In this document: positions 23,180 to 33,558 of the stretch, piece after piece
Numbering within the stretch: position 1 is the first letter of the stretch
How the letters are laid out: the number at the start of each line of letters is the position of its first letter
NCBI RefSeq assembly: GCF_013426205.1
Contig: NC_089425.1
Span: 868,001-932,000, forward strand
Direction: 5' to 3'
Length of the DNA: 64,000 bases
From: Metarhizium brunneum
Lineage: Eukaryota > Ascomycota > Sordariomycetes > Hypocreales > Clavicipitaceae
Made by a program: the position numbers and the translations under genes
The notes under the pieces: generated by a model
The model's database searches: none
Seen by the model: only the letters and a program-made list of their open reading frames with translations
Told to the model about the DNA's origin: nothing

Positions 23180-24337
23180 TTATTCCTCAAGCTCGTCTTC
23201 GGTCAACATCTCCTTTGCTTTCTGGCTTGGCTTCCGACTGCGCTTAGAAGAAGGCTCTTGAGACGGCTCAGTCGCCTGGCGCTTGTTCTGCAAACCATCC
23301 GGGGCAAAAGAGCTCATCGCAGAATGATCGACTTGAGCCCCGGGTCCGCTCTCGAGAACCTCAAAATCAACAATTAGACCCCTCCTGCTGCCATCGTCCA
23401 TTGTGAGGGAGGGTGCGGTACTGGCCCTGCCGGGAGTAAACGTGTCAGATACAGTATGAGGCGTTGAAGCAGAACTCCCACTGTGCAAAGGAAGGCGCGC
23501 GTTGGGCGGAGTCACAGGAGCCGGCATCCTTCTCATGTTTGTCTGCTTGGCAGGTGATATCTTCAGCGGCACATCTCTACGACGAGATGAGCCCCCCTTG
23601 GCTGGAGAACCGACACTGTTTGCAGGGTCTTTGTTGGTCGAGTTAAAGGACACCGCGAGCAAGTCAAGATATCCAGGCTGCTGGGTCTCCTCATCTGGAA
23701 AGGTATAGAACCCATCGATGAAGAGCCTGCTCTGAGCGCGCAGGTTTTCGCTACCGAGAGTGCGGTCAAATTTGGGAGACTGCTCAGCGTAAATGTATTG
23801 AGTCTTTGTACGGGTTTGTGAAGCTTTGAAGACTCTGTCATTGCGTAACACTGGAGGGGCGGGATCGCCATAGTAACCCGTAAGCTTCGCTTCGAATTCG
23901 AATGTGCGAGTAGCGTCGACAAATCGTGGCGTGCATGTCAACTCCGCTGCCGCATTGATGCGCAGCTGATGGATGGGCAGATAGTCCGTTGCCAAAGGAA
24001 TAGCATCAAACGCAGTAAACTGCATAACGATCAGCAAGCAGTTTGCGGAGGGTGAAGAACAGTGTAACATCAAAGGACGGGGTCAGAGGAGGGAGAGAAT
24101 ACTTACTTTGGGCGCCTCTGCCTCGTCGTTCCCTGGAAGCCGAGCCTGACCGCGGATCATGTATGCTCTCCCTGTATCCAACAGATCACCATAGAACGCG
24201 ATATGAAAGCTTCTCCAGTCTCCTGTTGTGACATCACTGCTGCCTTCCTCGAACTCACATAGGGCATTACGATATGGGGAGTCCTGGATTCTACCTACCT
24301 CAACTACACGGGCGAGAACAGTGAACCACGTTGACAT
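23180..24337 (-). CDS. Helitron-associated companion protein, possible OB-fold/RPA-like
   Basis: Exons 24337-24107 and 24019-23180 (87-nt intron) join in phase and give 356 residues. The first 150 residues alternate beta-like segments (WFTVLARVVEVGRIQ, WRSFHIAFYGDLL, AYMIRGQARLPG, FEFEAKLTGYYGDP) in a way that suggests one or two OB folds. The C-terminal half is disordered, rich in Ser/Pro, and ends in a basic nuclear-type cluster (SSKRSRKPSQKAKE) and an acidic tail. Plant and animal Helitrons often carry RPA-like single-strand DNA-binding proteins, so this gene would be the fungal equivalent. The OB assignment is an inference from pattern only; no signature residue proves it. The gene starts 137 bp upstream of the Rep ATG. 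Confidence 0.6.
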
Positions 24338-24475
24338 AATGGGACAGGGCAATAGAATGGGGTGAAATACCATATGGGTTGTAGGTTAGTTGTCGGTTAG
24401 GCATTGTGGCTGGAACTTTGTTAAGAAGAGTTGGGAGACGCCAAAATATTGAGGGTATTGAGAACCTTGACGGTC

Positions 24476-24527
24476 TTTGGCTGGCTACCTTGAGAACCTT
24501 GAGAACCTTGTTGAGAACCTTGAGGGC
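24476..24527 (+). repeat. Short tandem repeat of a TTGAGAACC-like unit
   Basis: TTGAGAACC recurs with small gaps, four or five times over about 50 bp. It lies upstream of the Helitron companion gene. Confidence 0.6.
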
Positions 24528-24835
24528 AGCTATGGATATCCTCGGGCATCAAATTTCCAACGTTACTGAGGTCCTGCTGAGGTTATACCGAACACCAAGT
24601 CATTGGAGGCCTGAGGATGGGAAGTCCTGCAGTGATGTGAGGATTCAAGGGAAAAAAAGGTTGATATGGCGGCTAGGGAAAGAAACGTCCCGTAGTATGG
24701 AGCGTATGTTTGAGGGAAAACCGCCGTAACTGACGACTTTCAACCTATGGGGACCAGAGGGGAAGAAGAAGAAGACGATATTTCTCATTTTCTCATTAAT
24801 CATCTGTTGTACCATGATGTGTTGCCAATACACCA

Positions 24836-24926
24836 TAGCACGTAGCACGTAGCACGTAGCACGTAGCACGTAGCACGCAGCACGTAGCACACAGCACGTA
24901 GCACATAGCACATAGCACATAGCACA
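24836..24926 (+). repeat. Heptamer minisatellite (TAGCACG/TAGCACA)n
   Basis: About 13 units of 7 bp. The first half is mostly TAGCACG and the last units are TAGCACA, so the variants are grouped rather than random. There are no spacers, so it is not a CRISPR-like array. Confidence 0.9.
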
Positions 24927-24997
24927 TGATCTTAGTTCGCCTCTGGAAGTGATCAACTAAGGCCCAAAATGGATGGAATTACCCAAAATGGGATGGC

Positions 24998-25110
24998 TTG
25001 ACGCTTAGCGAGGGGTACCTAGATTTATCATGTTTATTTGACGCTTAGCGAGGGGTACCTAGATTTATCATGTTTATCATGTTTATTATCATGTTTATCA
25101 TGTTTATTGT
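24998..25110 (+). repeat. Exact 40-bp tandem duplication plus ATCATGTTT 9-mers
   Basis: 24998-25037 and 25038-25077 are identical, starting TTGACGCTTAGCGAGGGGTA. The second copy runs into several degenerate ATCATGTTT(T) units up to about 25110. The exact identity implies a recent duplication. Confidence 0.85.
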
Positions 25111-25527
25111 CACTCCGAAGATGCTCGCTAGGCCTACTTTGATAGAACATCACATAATGCGACAATTAGGGAGAGAAACATACTCAGATCGTGTATTTAA
25201 ATTATGTCCATTCTGTAAATGCGAATCGAACGAGCGAGTACGCAAAAGATCGCAGCGCATAATAACAAATCGCTTCACGTATGGTCACTTTTTGTTGAAC
25301 GTCACAGCGGGACACACATGATTTTGAGATCAAAGGAGTGTGTCTGTGACAATATCAAGGTTGTCAATAAGCTGATGGCTGGCCAACCACCCGAATTACA
25401 GTGTCAATCAACCATAAAATTGGCCTCAATTGCGTAGCTAGATAGATTAAATCAAGGACCAATACCACTGTTCAATTCGATCCATCGTTGCTAATCATGA
25501 TAGTATTACACGGCACGATCGTCCAGG

Positions 25528-25600
25528 GCAGCTTAGACTGAAATGAAAGACCTTGATTTTTTACATAAAAGAATGAGTGGTCTGTTTCCTATATAATAAA
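25528..25600 (+). repeat. Dispersed repeat, related to the arms at 29973-30205
   Basis: It shares GCAGCTTAGAC and GAAATGAAAGACCTTGATTT, with TTACATAAA following, in the same order as the arm at 29973. This gives at least three related copies in 5 kb. A TATAATAAA-like box follows. It may be a solo LTR or a small non-autonomous element. Confidence 0.5.
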
Positions 25601-25760
25601 CTGACTTCTGTCCAATCACGGAGATCTCATCTCCGTGAACAAGCGGATTGATCTGGCAGAGTGCGTAGGTTCTGCCACCGAGAGATGCCACCAACAAAGG
25701 CTATTTATGGAAGGAACAGGCTGGACCCTGCGCGAGGAATTGTATCATGTTCAACAACCT

Positions 25761-26588
25761 TTACATATCAAGACTTGCGGTGTTGGTTTCTCGATTTTCT
25801 AAGCCGGCACTTCTCCCCTCAGCAGATGCAGCAGTACTTTCATTGACCCTCCTAAGTTTTATCACGGGTTGAGTTTGCTGAGTCAGGATATCCGCGGAAT
25901 AAGTCTTGATGGATTGCCATTTCCCAGTTTCGGCGTCTAAGTACCTGATTTCGGTTACCTCAGGAACGTTATGGGTGGTCGTCATTTCAACAGCGTTGGA
26001 GTTGGTTGCGTTAATTGGTGCCGTTTCCGCAGAGATCTCAGATGTTGATCCACATCCAGTGCCAGGACAATTCTCGCAATGAGACTCCACGCCGTACTGA
26101 TAATCAGACCAAGATGAACTTGCAAGGGGACTGAAGGCTTGCGAGGCAGAGTCACGGCCAGTAGGGCTGTTAGGGCGTAGTGTCTTGACGTATCCATTAG
26201 TCCAATTCGAGCCCCTGGTGTTGGCATGCTTGAGGTCTTTCAGTGCAACGTGCAAGGAAATTGAGAGTTCCCGGCAAAGTTCATCCGTTTCTGACGATGG
26301 TGTGGTTCTATGATGCGATTAATACTGATAGTAGTTTCTGGACGGATGAACACAAAGGGATATCCAATGAGTGGATTTGTAAGTGTTTTTGCGGTCGGTG
26401 TTGTCTACTTACGAAGGGATTGTAGGCTCATGCTTTTCGGTGAACGGACTGCTTCTACCCTTCGTCTTGTTTCTGGGTTCAGGGACTTTGACCCACTCGG
26501 GGTCTGATTCCACAGCAGTGTTCAAATCCGTGAAGGGTGTAATGGAGCGACTACCAGCAGGAGAGGGGCTTGAATGTGGTGAAGACAT
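25761..26588 (-). CDS. Hypothetical protein
   Basis: Exons 26588-26413 and 26307-25761 (105-nt intron, GTAAGTAG...CATAG) join in phase and give 240 residues. The N-terminus is Ser/Pro-rich (MSSPHSSPSPAGSRS) with a VESDPEWVKVPEP motif. The middle has CENCPGTGCG, a possible metal-binding loop, and the C-terminal part holds TEIRYLDAETGKWQSIKTY. The protein appears mostly disordered. It has no recognised family and no partner nearby. The start was chosen at the first ATG that begins the low-complexity segment. Confidence 0.5.
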
Positions 26589-26996
26589 TTTGGTGATGAG
26601 TAATGAGACTGCAATTGTGAGGCGGGTGAGCAACATGGATAAGACATCAAATAATTTTATAAGACAGCGAAAGCCAAAACACAATCTTGCATTAAATGAA
26701 GATATGTTTCTATAAACTCGTAGCTCCAGCGGAGACGGTTAGACGTTATATATGAAATATCTCTTGTCTCTTCCCTCAAATATTCTTTATAAATCGGTTT
26801 TGGGATGAAGGTTTGCTTCTCTGGACTAGTTCCAAATCGCGATTGATCAACTCACCTCCTTCCAGCGCAATCCAACAGCTTTCTGCAAGCCACATCATGA
26901 CGAGTCGCATAGTTGTATACATGTGGTGACAAATGTATACAAAAGTGGGCTTTATATAAACGTGCGAGCCATTTTTGGATACAACACATTGCATCC

Positions 26997-27194
26997 ATGT
27001 CTCCTTCAGAAGATACAGCAATTCTTTCGCAATCCAAGTCAATGCACTCCACTGAATCGAATCATACTATCCAGAATACGAACTTGACCGAATCGATGCC
27101 ATCCGCCAACAGCTCTTCCGCAAGCCACATGTGCATGGGGTATTCTGCCCTGAACAGCTGCCAAGGGTTTGATCCTATGAGTTTCTTGCTATGA
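26997..27194 (+). CDS. Small hypothetical ORF
   Basis: An ATG frame of 65 residues, rich in Ser, Thr and Asn (MSPSEDTAILSQSKSMHSTE). It may be the first exon of a gene continuing into the open segments at 27191-27400 or 27310-27545, but no convincing splice pair joins them. Low support. Confidence 0.25.
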   Translation: MSPSEDTAILSQSKSMHSTESNHTIQNTNLTESMPSANSSSASHMCMGYSALNSCQGFDPMSFLL

Positions 27195-27692
27195 AGTTAA
27201 ATAAATTCGACATCTCGTCTGAGGAATCGAACGTACTCCGATCGCCCTTCAGACAGTATGAAGTCCTGGCCAACCATCCTTCACAGCCACCCGTCCCTCT
27301 GACACAATCTAGTGGGCAGGCATTTCTGCCACGGCCCCACTTCGACCTGGTCAAAATGCCGACCTGTCCCGACGATTGGGCCATGACCTCTTTTCCGTGA
27401 CAGTTGATGATCCAAATCATTCTGCCCTAACGACAGTGGAAACACTGAAACAGAAAGCCGACACAGATATTGGCAGGGCTTCCCGTTGGATAGCCCTGCT
27501 GCCTCTCTACTGCACAACCGAGAAATCGTGGCTTCCACACTAACCTAATCTGAAAACATAACGGGACGCGTGCCATGGTTTGTCCAAATCGGCGCTAGCG
27601 CCGTCAGCTGGTAAATGAGCACCACTCAAAAAGCGGGGTAAATCGATTGTTATTTTCTGGGCCAGATTGCCCAGCCCGAAGGACTCCAACTT
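27195..27692. other. Open segments of a possible decayed gene
   Basis: A plus-strand frame holds a run with RRLGHDLFSVTVDD and DTDIGRASRWIALLPLY before a stop near 27543, and another frame covers 27191-27400. They overlap out of frame. A broken gene is possible; no family recognised. Confidence 0.25.
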
Positions 27693-27790
27693 GATCCATC
27701 TCCTTCACCTGCGCAATGGGCCGGCAAGTTAGCAAGGATATACGTTCACATTTGGAGTACCAGACTTTGGAAGAATTGCTAATACACGGT
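27693..27790 (+). pseudogene. Truncated copy of the 5' end of the gene at 40856
   Basis: From TCCATCTC-TTCACCT through the ATG at 27716, this matches the 5' leader and first exon of the minus-strand gene at 40856. The deduced starts are MGRQVSKDIRSHLEYQTLEE here and MGQQFSKDIRSRLEHQTLEE there. Similarity stops close to the exon-1 splice donor of the long gene, and nothing like the next exons follows. It is a gene fragment or a diverged solo first exon, on the opposite strand and about 13 kb away. Confidence 0.6.
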
Positions 27791-28603
27791 AGAGCTCCCC
27801 GAATTGGTACCTTGCCTGACGTCACTGCCAAAGATGGTGGTGGCTGTCTCCGGGAGAGTGGTGAGTTGAAAGCTGAGAGACCAGTAGCACTCAAACCACA
27901 GCTGAGAACAGTCCCCATCTATTCCGGATCTCTTTAAGACGTGGCGGGTGTGGGAAATGGGCGGGCGTTTGCCCAAGGACAGATACAGATCTGCGCCACA
28001 GTCGGAAATACTCAACGCTAGTAATCCATGTAGAAGACTCAGCGCGGAGATTGACTACATCTCGCTGTATGCTTTGAAAATATCCACCACACTAGTTCAC
28101 TGACCAGGGGCAAAATGGGGCTACCTATCAAATGCGGCGTAGGTTGGAACAATAATTGTTTACCAATACATTGGTGCCATTGGAAATGGTCTCGTAACTT
28201 ACGATCAGACGGGTTGCCTCGCGATTGTTTCCTTGTTTAATCTAGCTAATGCGGAAATCATGGTTGTCAGATCCTAGAAAGCACACGAGTGCAATCCATG
28301 ATCAAGCAGAATGACCTGGCTAGTGCATGCAAACAAGGGCCGTTCGAATTGCTGACCGTGAATTCTTTCTTGTATCCAGTGCAACACCTCAGGGCGGATG
28401 AAGCCAAATTGTCACGGCATGATATCTGCCTCTCATGTATGACTCTCTGCTTAGAATAAAAGACCTGTTTATCAGGAGACTATCCATCCTCGTGACAACG
28501 CCGATACGTATTTAAGCCCCCATTCGCCTTTACCCCATCGAGCCATCAAGATGTAATTTTTAATCGCAACTACAAAGACATTCGCAAGTATTCGCCCTTA
28601 ATC
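27791..28603. other. Intergenic stretch
   Basis: No gene recognised. The last 100 bp should hold the promoter of the gene at 28604, with a TATTTAAG box near 28509. Confidence 0.45.
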
Positions 28604-29674
28604 ATGAGTATCTTTGACAACGATTCTCTCCTCAAAAAATTTTACGATAATGCTGCTCATCAGGATGAATTCGCAAGCAACGCGTTCTGGACAAAATTCC
28701 TTACCCACTATGTCTTCAACGAAATAGAGTGGCATGTCTTTCAAGAGATGCCTCCTAAAGACCATCATGACCAGACGCGATTCGACATCGGCGTTGTGTA
28801 CTTGGAGCTGACATGCAATGTACTTGCATTTCGCCTGACTGCAGAGGGTAAAAAAAATAAGTCCGGGAAGGAAGATATTATAACGGCAGAACGCCACGCT
28901 TATAGAAAGTCTCTGACCTACTTGCGTGAGAATCAAATCCCATCCCTCTGGGTGATGACCTACTTCGGCACTCATGCTCGGTTGTGGTTCTGCAGTCTTG
29001 ACGGTCCCGGTGCGCTGGAACTTTTCTATCCGCTGGCGGGGGAAATGGGGCAGAAAAGTGCCTACCCTGAATTTCGTGCGAACGAACAAGGCTTCAGATG
29101 GGCTTTCAATTGCGTCAAGTCTATCCAATATCCAGATTCTGGTAAAATCGCCGAGTTGTACACTCAATCGGAGAGTCTCATGGGCCTATCTTCGGTGGGC
29201 ATGTCTCAAACAACACCAAGCACAACGTACCAAACATACGACTATCCAGGCGGCGATCCTACCAGCCAATCGAAGCAAGCGTCCTCAAGTACCGCTTCAG
29301 CGCAGGTGCCAACTACGAGCTTTTCTATAACTAGCTTTGATCAGCCAGTTATCTCACAACATTATGGGACAACCCCGATGGAGACAGATGTCGATGAACC
29401 TCAGGACCAGTCAGCCAGCAACAATACGGCAGCCCCATCCCAAATGCAGGGTCAATGGTTTAGCAGTGACAGACCTCCTTGTGAAATCGAAGTGTTGAGG
29501 AGACGGGGCCATCCGATACATAACTTAGTGTTCAAGGATAGGAAGAAGAATCCCGTAACTGCAAGACGTGAGGATTTTGTGAGGGCTACACATCCCGATG
29601 GGCGTCGGGTGTACGTTTACCGATATTCGACTAAAACGACGTACTGGTGTGATAATCTAGACCCCAAACATTGA
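28604..29674 (+). CDS. Lineage-specific protein with nuclease-like (PD-(D/E)XK-type) N-terminal domain
   Basis: A single uninterrupted exon encodes 356 residues; the ATG sits in a good context. Residues 55-140 show the order RFDIGVVYLE, AEGKK (an E-x-K motif, about residue 80), a helix with AERHAYRKSLTYLRE, then strands LWVMTYFGTHARLWFCS. This order fits the PD-(D/E)XK nuclease-like fold found in several fungal families, although the acidic residues cannot be assigned with certainty. A Ser/Thr/Gln-rich linker covers 190-285. The C-terminus holds a compact beta-like module (GRRVYVYRYSTKTTYWC). DNA cleavage is an inference; the domain may be inactive. It stands alone, flanked by repeats on both sides. 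Confidence 0.6.
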   Translation: MSIFDNDSLLKKFYDNAAHQDEFASNAFWTKFLTHYVFNEIEWHVFQEMPPKDHHDQTRFDIGVVYLELTCNVLAFRLTAEGKKNKSGKEDIITAERHAYRKSLTYLRENQIPSLWVMTYFGTHARLWFCSLDGPGALELFYPLAGEMGQKSAYPEFRANEQGFRWAFNCVKSIQYPDSGKIAELYTQSESLMGLSSVGMSQTTPSTTYQTYDYPGGDPTSQSKQASSSTASAQVPTTSFSITSFDQPVISQHYGTTPMETDVDEPQDQSASNNTAAPSQMQGQWFSSDRPPCEIEVLRRRGHPIHNLVFKDRKKNPVTARREDFVRATHPDGRRVYVYRYSTKTTYWCDNLDPKH

Positions 29675-30433
29675 ACTTGCCGTGGGAATGTCAGGCCCGC
29701 TAGCACTTCAAAGAAATAACAAATCTGATAGCAACAAAGAAATAACCAAGCAATAATGCATTCGTTACTACGTTCACATATCGTTCATTTCCGCACTCAA
29801 TCATTACGCATATATTACCTGTCAAGATCGGGTCGCTGATTCATTCAAGCATAATGTTGCCTCTGTCAAGAACACGCAAGCATTATTGCCTAGTGGCCAC
29901 TTGCGACCGGTAAGTGGCAATAGGAAATCGTAATACTGCGGCCTAAGCAGCAGTGTCACACACACGATTGTATGGGACAGCTTAGACAGAATGAAAGACT
30001 CTTGATTTCCTACATAAAGAGTGGAATAATACGAAACTAAATACTTGTTGTAATACTGCTGCCTGGCAGGCAGCAGTATAGCAATGGCTGTTGCCTTGAA
30101 TGAGCGACTTGACCTTGACAAGCAGTATTCCAGTAAGTATTTAATTTCGTATGATTTCGCTCTTTTATATAGAAAATCAAGAGGCTTTTCATTTTGCTTA
30201 AGCTGGCAAGGTTTTGACGCGGTTGTGGATGTTTTGGGAGCCCGATTGAGCGCCTGGGAGCTTCAACACCTTTTATATTGGCATGGCCGTCCATCCAAAG
30301 AGGATACATGGGTACGCAGTAAGCTTCTAAGCCCACAACTCACGAGGAGGATCCAATCAAATGAGATATATGGTGCTCATATTTGAAACCATAGTTGGGT
30401 TGGGTAACAGGAGTGGTCTGTCTTATTGTTGTC
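29675..30433. other. Intergenic stretch with inverted repeat element
   Basis: No gene. It contains the inverted repeat at 29928-30205. Confidence 0.5.
29928..30205. repeat. Imperfect inverted repeat, about 85-bp arms
   Basis: 29973-30060 and the reverse complement of 30115-30205 align over most of their length. Shared blocks are AGCTTA, AATGAAA, CTCTTGATTT, TACGAAA-TAAATACTT and AATACTGCT. The centre contains the near-perfect palindrome TACTGCTGCCTGGCAGGCAGCAGTA at 30051-30077 (split here for clarity: TACTGCTGCC, TGGCA, GGCAGCAGTA). A related string lies at 29931-29951. Two solo LTRs facing each other, or a foldback/MITE element, would explain it. Confidence 0.65.
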
Positions 30434-31362
30434 TTACTGTACGCAGTCTGTCTCTTCCAATATATGTTGGTTATTTTCTTGTTTGGACGTGTAGCGGTCA
30501 ACAGCGGCAAGATTCCCTTCCATCAATATGTCCCACTCGTCATCTGTCGAGGCCGGGCAGAGACTGAATGGAATCTTGCGGAGTTGACTGAATGCTGTGC
30601 AGCAATCTTCTAAATCGCGTGGCGAAAACAGAAGCGAACGTGGGAAGATGCCCCTCGTCAGCAGTCGCTCAGATCGACACAGGTCGTCATAGTAATCTAC
30701 AGAAAGCTCCTGGATGGACGGGCGAGCAAGTTTCATTGCTCTATACAAGACCTTGAAGCCGTAGTCTATATTCGTACGACAATGCTCTTGGCGTCCGCTT
30801 TGTAACGGCAGGCCGGAAGGCTCCTTCGCAAAGTGAGGGTACGCTCTGGTCCTCTGGATAGTGGCCCGCCAACTCTTACACCTCTAGGAAGCTTGGGACG
30901 CCAAGGGCTGAAATAGCTGGTGCCGAGGAGATCTCTTGCTGGGCACCAATGATTCGGGAGTGTAACCCTTCGAATATTTGGCATCGATGCTAGAGCAACT
31001 GCTATAATGATTTCGTCGCGGTGTCCCTTTAGCATCTCCTTCTGTTGTTCCATATGCGAAAGATGGTATTGGCGACCTGGGTCGTCATTGTGCTGCAAGG
31101 ACTCATTCTCCGGTCCGATTTCGAACATGTGAAAGTAAACTCCAGAGTAGATGATTTCTTGAAACAACTGAACTCAATGTTGGGTGTTTTGCAATCGTAT
31201 GAAGCACATCCAGGTCCTCACGGTGGAGGGAGGTGTACACCCGGGTGAAAAGGAGCTTGGTTGCAGACATGTTGGTCTCTTTTGAGGTTAACCGAAGGGA
31301 TTTAAGGTCGCTTTTGGTTACAACTTGGAAGATAAGCAAGCCTCCAGTGGTAATTCGTCCAT
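30434..31362 (-). pseudogene. Broken F-box protein gene
   Basis: From the ATG at 31362 the start reads MDELPLE. The frame then shifts near 31340 into LLIFQVVTKSDLKSLRLTSK, the second half of an F-box. KLLFTRVYTSLHREDLDVL follows, typical of fungal F-box proteins. A second shift at the T run 31162-31164 leads into QEIIYSGVYF, and a third near 30840 leads into YPHFAKEPSGLPL...FKVLYRAMKL. F-box proteins recruit substrates to SCF ubiquitin ligases. With at least three frame changes and no usable intron signals at these points, this copy cannot encode a full product. Confidence 0.65.
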
Positions 31363-31438
31363 GTCTCGTCACTGGTCGTGAGTTGTGGCCAAGACAGGGT
31401 CTGATGCCACTTTGTGTTCTTTGTTTGGGTGCCGTCAA

Positions 31439-31815
31439 GAGTTGTACTGTAACGATATGAAGTAAGTCAGGAGTGCGCTCCTCTTAAAGATCTGGGCCGA
31501 GTTGGTGCCAATGAAGTATATACCACGTTGTCGTGGTGGAGGGGTGCAATAGTCACGTGCAACCTAGTCCCTGGCCGTAACCTAATTTTTCGTGACGCAT
31601 GCCCGTGATCTCGGATTTGAGTCCTCATGGATCTGTTAAGACAACAAAAAAGCGCGTTTCACCTGGCAAGGCCCAAAAATGTCGAAAAGGCAGCACGCTC
31701 GCGCCCATACTCGCTGCGGAGCTTGCGGTTTGCTTTTCCATGAGGACGACCTCATTCACAGCTGTGAGATGCAACCCTCCAACTCTTCAACAGCTGTCCA
31801 ACCCCTCACGCTAAC
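31439..31815. other. Divergent intergenic stretch
   Basis: It lies between the broken F-box gene and the plus-strand gene at 31816, and should hold the promoter of the latter. An ATG frame at 31599-31814 (71 residues, basic start) ends just before 31816 and may be a chance frame. Confidence 0.4.
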
Positions 31816-33558
31816 ATGATGCACGTAGTTGTTCGCCGAGGCTCTGTAGTAACTGGACATGGCCCATCAAAGTTCAGCGTCGACCGGTATGGTATTTCTT
31901 GCGACGATGTACAGTTCTGTGCCAATCTCGACTGTCGTGAACATCATAAGGAGGCTAGCATCGTGCACGCCGATTGTCTGAAGATCTTCTGCCGTGGAGA
32001 CACACCGTGGGGACTTGGTGACAATTTACGCTGGCTGTGGGTAGCATCGACATGGAGGAGCCCATGGCGGGGTGCATTGCCTCTAAATGCCCCGCCGCGG
32101 ATTAATTTGGATCGCAGATTAGACGACCTGCGCCTGACGAAAAGGATGACGACATTACCGCCAGAGCTTTACGCTATGATTCGGGACTTTTCACTTTCAA
32201 CAAATCCAATGCCTAACTTCGCGCTACACCATTATAATCAATTGGTAGCGGCCTTCGACTTGTTCAGAGAAGACGTACGTGAGGAATTTCTAGATCGAAT
32301 CGAGAGTTGGACCCGCGGTGAGCTCCCGGAAGTGTGTGAAGAAGGAAATAAGCCGTTTATTCGTCTATCGATCGACTGGCAAGGGCTTCAAAGCATCGAA
32401 AAGATGGCAGTACTTCCTCCCGCAGCAAACTTGCGTTCTGACTGTACTGGTTACGTCGTGGAAAAAGCTGGGCGCCTCTCTAACGTCATCGTAAAGTTTC
32501 AGGTATGTCATAATATCCCAGGTGAAAATAGAACAGTACTGAGTAGATTTTAGCTCGGCCTCGCTGCACTGCAGGGCGTGACAGGACGTTTTCGGGTCTG
32601 GGATACCCCTTGCCCACCACCTGTTGATTATATTGATGGCCACAATACCTCCTCTATTTGTCATCTAGGAACCATATGGACAGAGACGGATAGCCTCACT
32701 GGAATCACGTTTTTCCTTGCACATGGATCATTGTATGCAGTTCATGCTCACACGCATGCTCAACTGTCTGCGGAACATACCTTTTTATTTTTTGAGCCTG
32801 TCAGGCAAAAGTCCTTAACATGGATATATGTTCCCATTCAGCAGGGAATCGCAAAGTTTGCATTTAGTCAGGTGAAAGACACACCAGGAGATTTTAACAA
32901 AACACAGCATATCTTGGTAAGAACTAGACGACGAACCCCAACCCAAATTGAGCGTGTTGTAAGGTTGCAAACTAACGGAATGTAGTTGCACATTGACGGC
33001 GTCGGAGATATAATCGTTGGGCCCTGCAACAAGAGACCATTGAAATTTCTGTTAATCAAGCAGCCCCGAACCCTCATATATAGGAGAATGGACGGGTCTC
33101 CCATATACTTCTGCGATGCTTTTTCCAGAGAACATGAACTAAGGGAAGTGACTCTACCAAATCGGATCATATCTGATCCACCTTGGCAAAGTTGGGTTTA
33201 TCTGTCCTCAGCACCTCTGGAAAACGTCATTGCAATTCGAATATTCAGTGTACCCATGACAAAGATCTGCAGAGGAGTTCTCATAGAGTACAGAGGAAGG
33301 GTCAAGCGTGCCCTTGGGCAGTGCAGATTGGGTGTTGATCCCGTTCGAAATTACATGGGTGTAAACAAGCTCTGTTTTAAGAACACCAGATATCAGCCAA
33401 TGGGTACAGGTAGGAAGATGGACGGTGTCATCCTGGAATGTCATGGTGGGAATGATCACATTCATCAAAACTCTGGCTGGACTTGTTGTGACATGCGCGG
33501 CTTTTTGAGCTTCTGGTTTACGAAGGATGAAATGAAGATAGAACACAATGACACTTAG
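31816..33558 (+). CDS. Hypothetical fungal protein, zinc-type N-terminus and beta-rich C-terminus
   Basis: Three exons (31816-32502, 32554-32916, 32986-33558) with introns of 51 and 69 nt keep phase and give 540 residues. Residues 25-60 carry a Cys/His-rich block (CDDVQFCANLDC, H-H, CLKIFC) compatible with zinc binding. MTTLPPELYAMIRDFS near residue 110 looks like a degenerate F-box-type start. The second and third exons form repeated beta-rich units (GTIWTETDSLTGITFFLAHG, SWVYLSSAPLENVIAIRIF), which suggests a lectin- or propeller-like region. This kind of orphan occurs in many filamentous ascomycetes, but I cannot name a function. All splice sites are consensus and no lesion is seen. Confidence 0.65.

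Larger units (their letters stand above)
18776..24337 (-). mobile_element. Helitron-type transposon, core (ends not defined)
   Basis: The core spans a Rep/helicase gene and, 137 bp upstream of it in the same orientation, a companion gene. Helitrons move by rolling-circle replication using a HUH endonuclease joined to a Pif1-type helicase, and both parts are present with their key residues. The termini lie outside the stated range. A 7-bp hairpin at 18678 and the minisatellites above 24470 are candidate edges only. Confidence 0.8.
24338..25760. other. Repeat-rich intergenic stretch
   Basis: No gene recognised. It holds three tandem-repeat blocks (24476-24527, 24836-24926, 24998-25110) and a dispersed repeat near 25528. 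The Helitron 5' end probably lies here. Confidence 0.5.

Noticed and set aside
24836..24926. Heptamer array as a CRISPR or telomere repeat
   Set aside because: There are no spacers and the unit is only 7 bp. The unit is also unlike TTAGGG. A plain minisatellite explains it.
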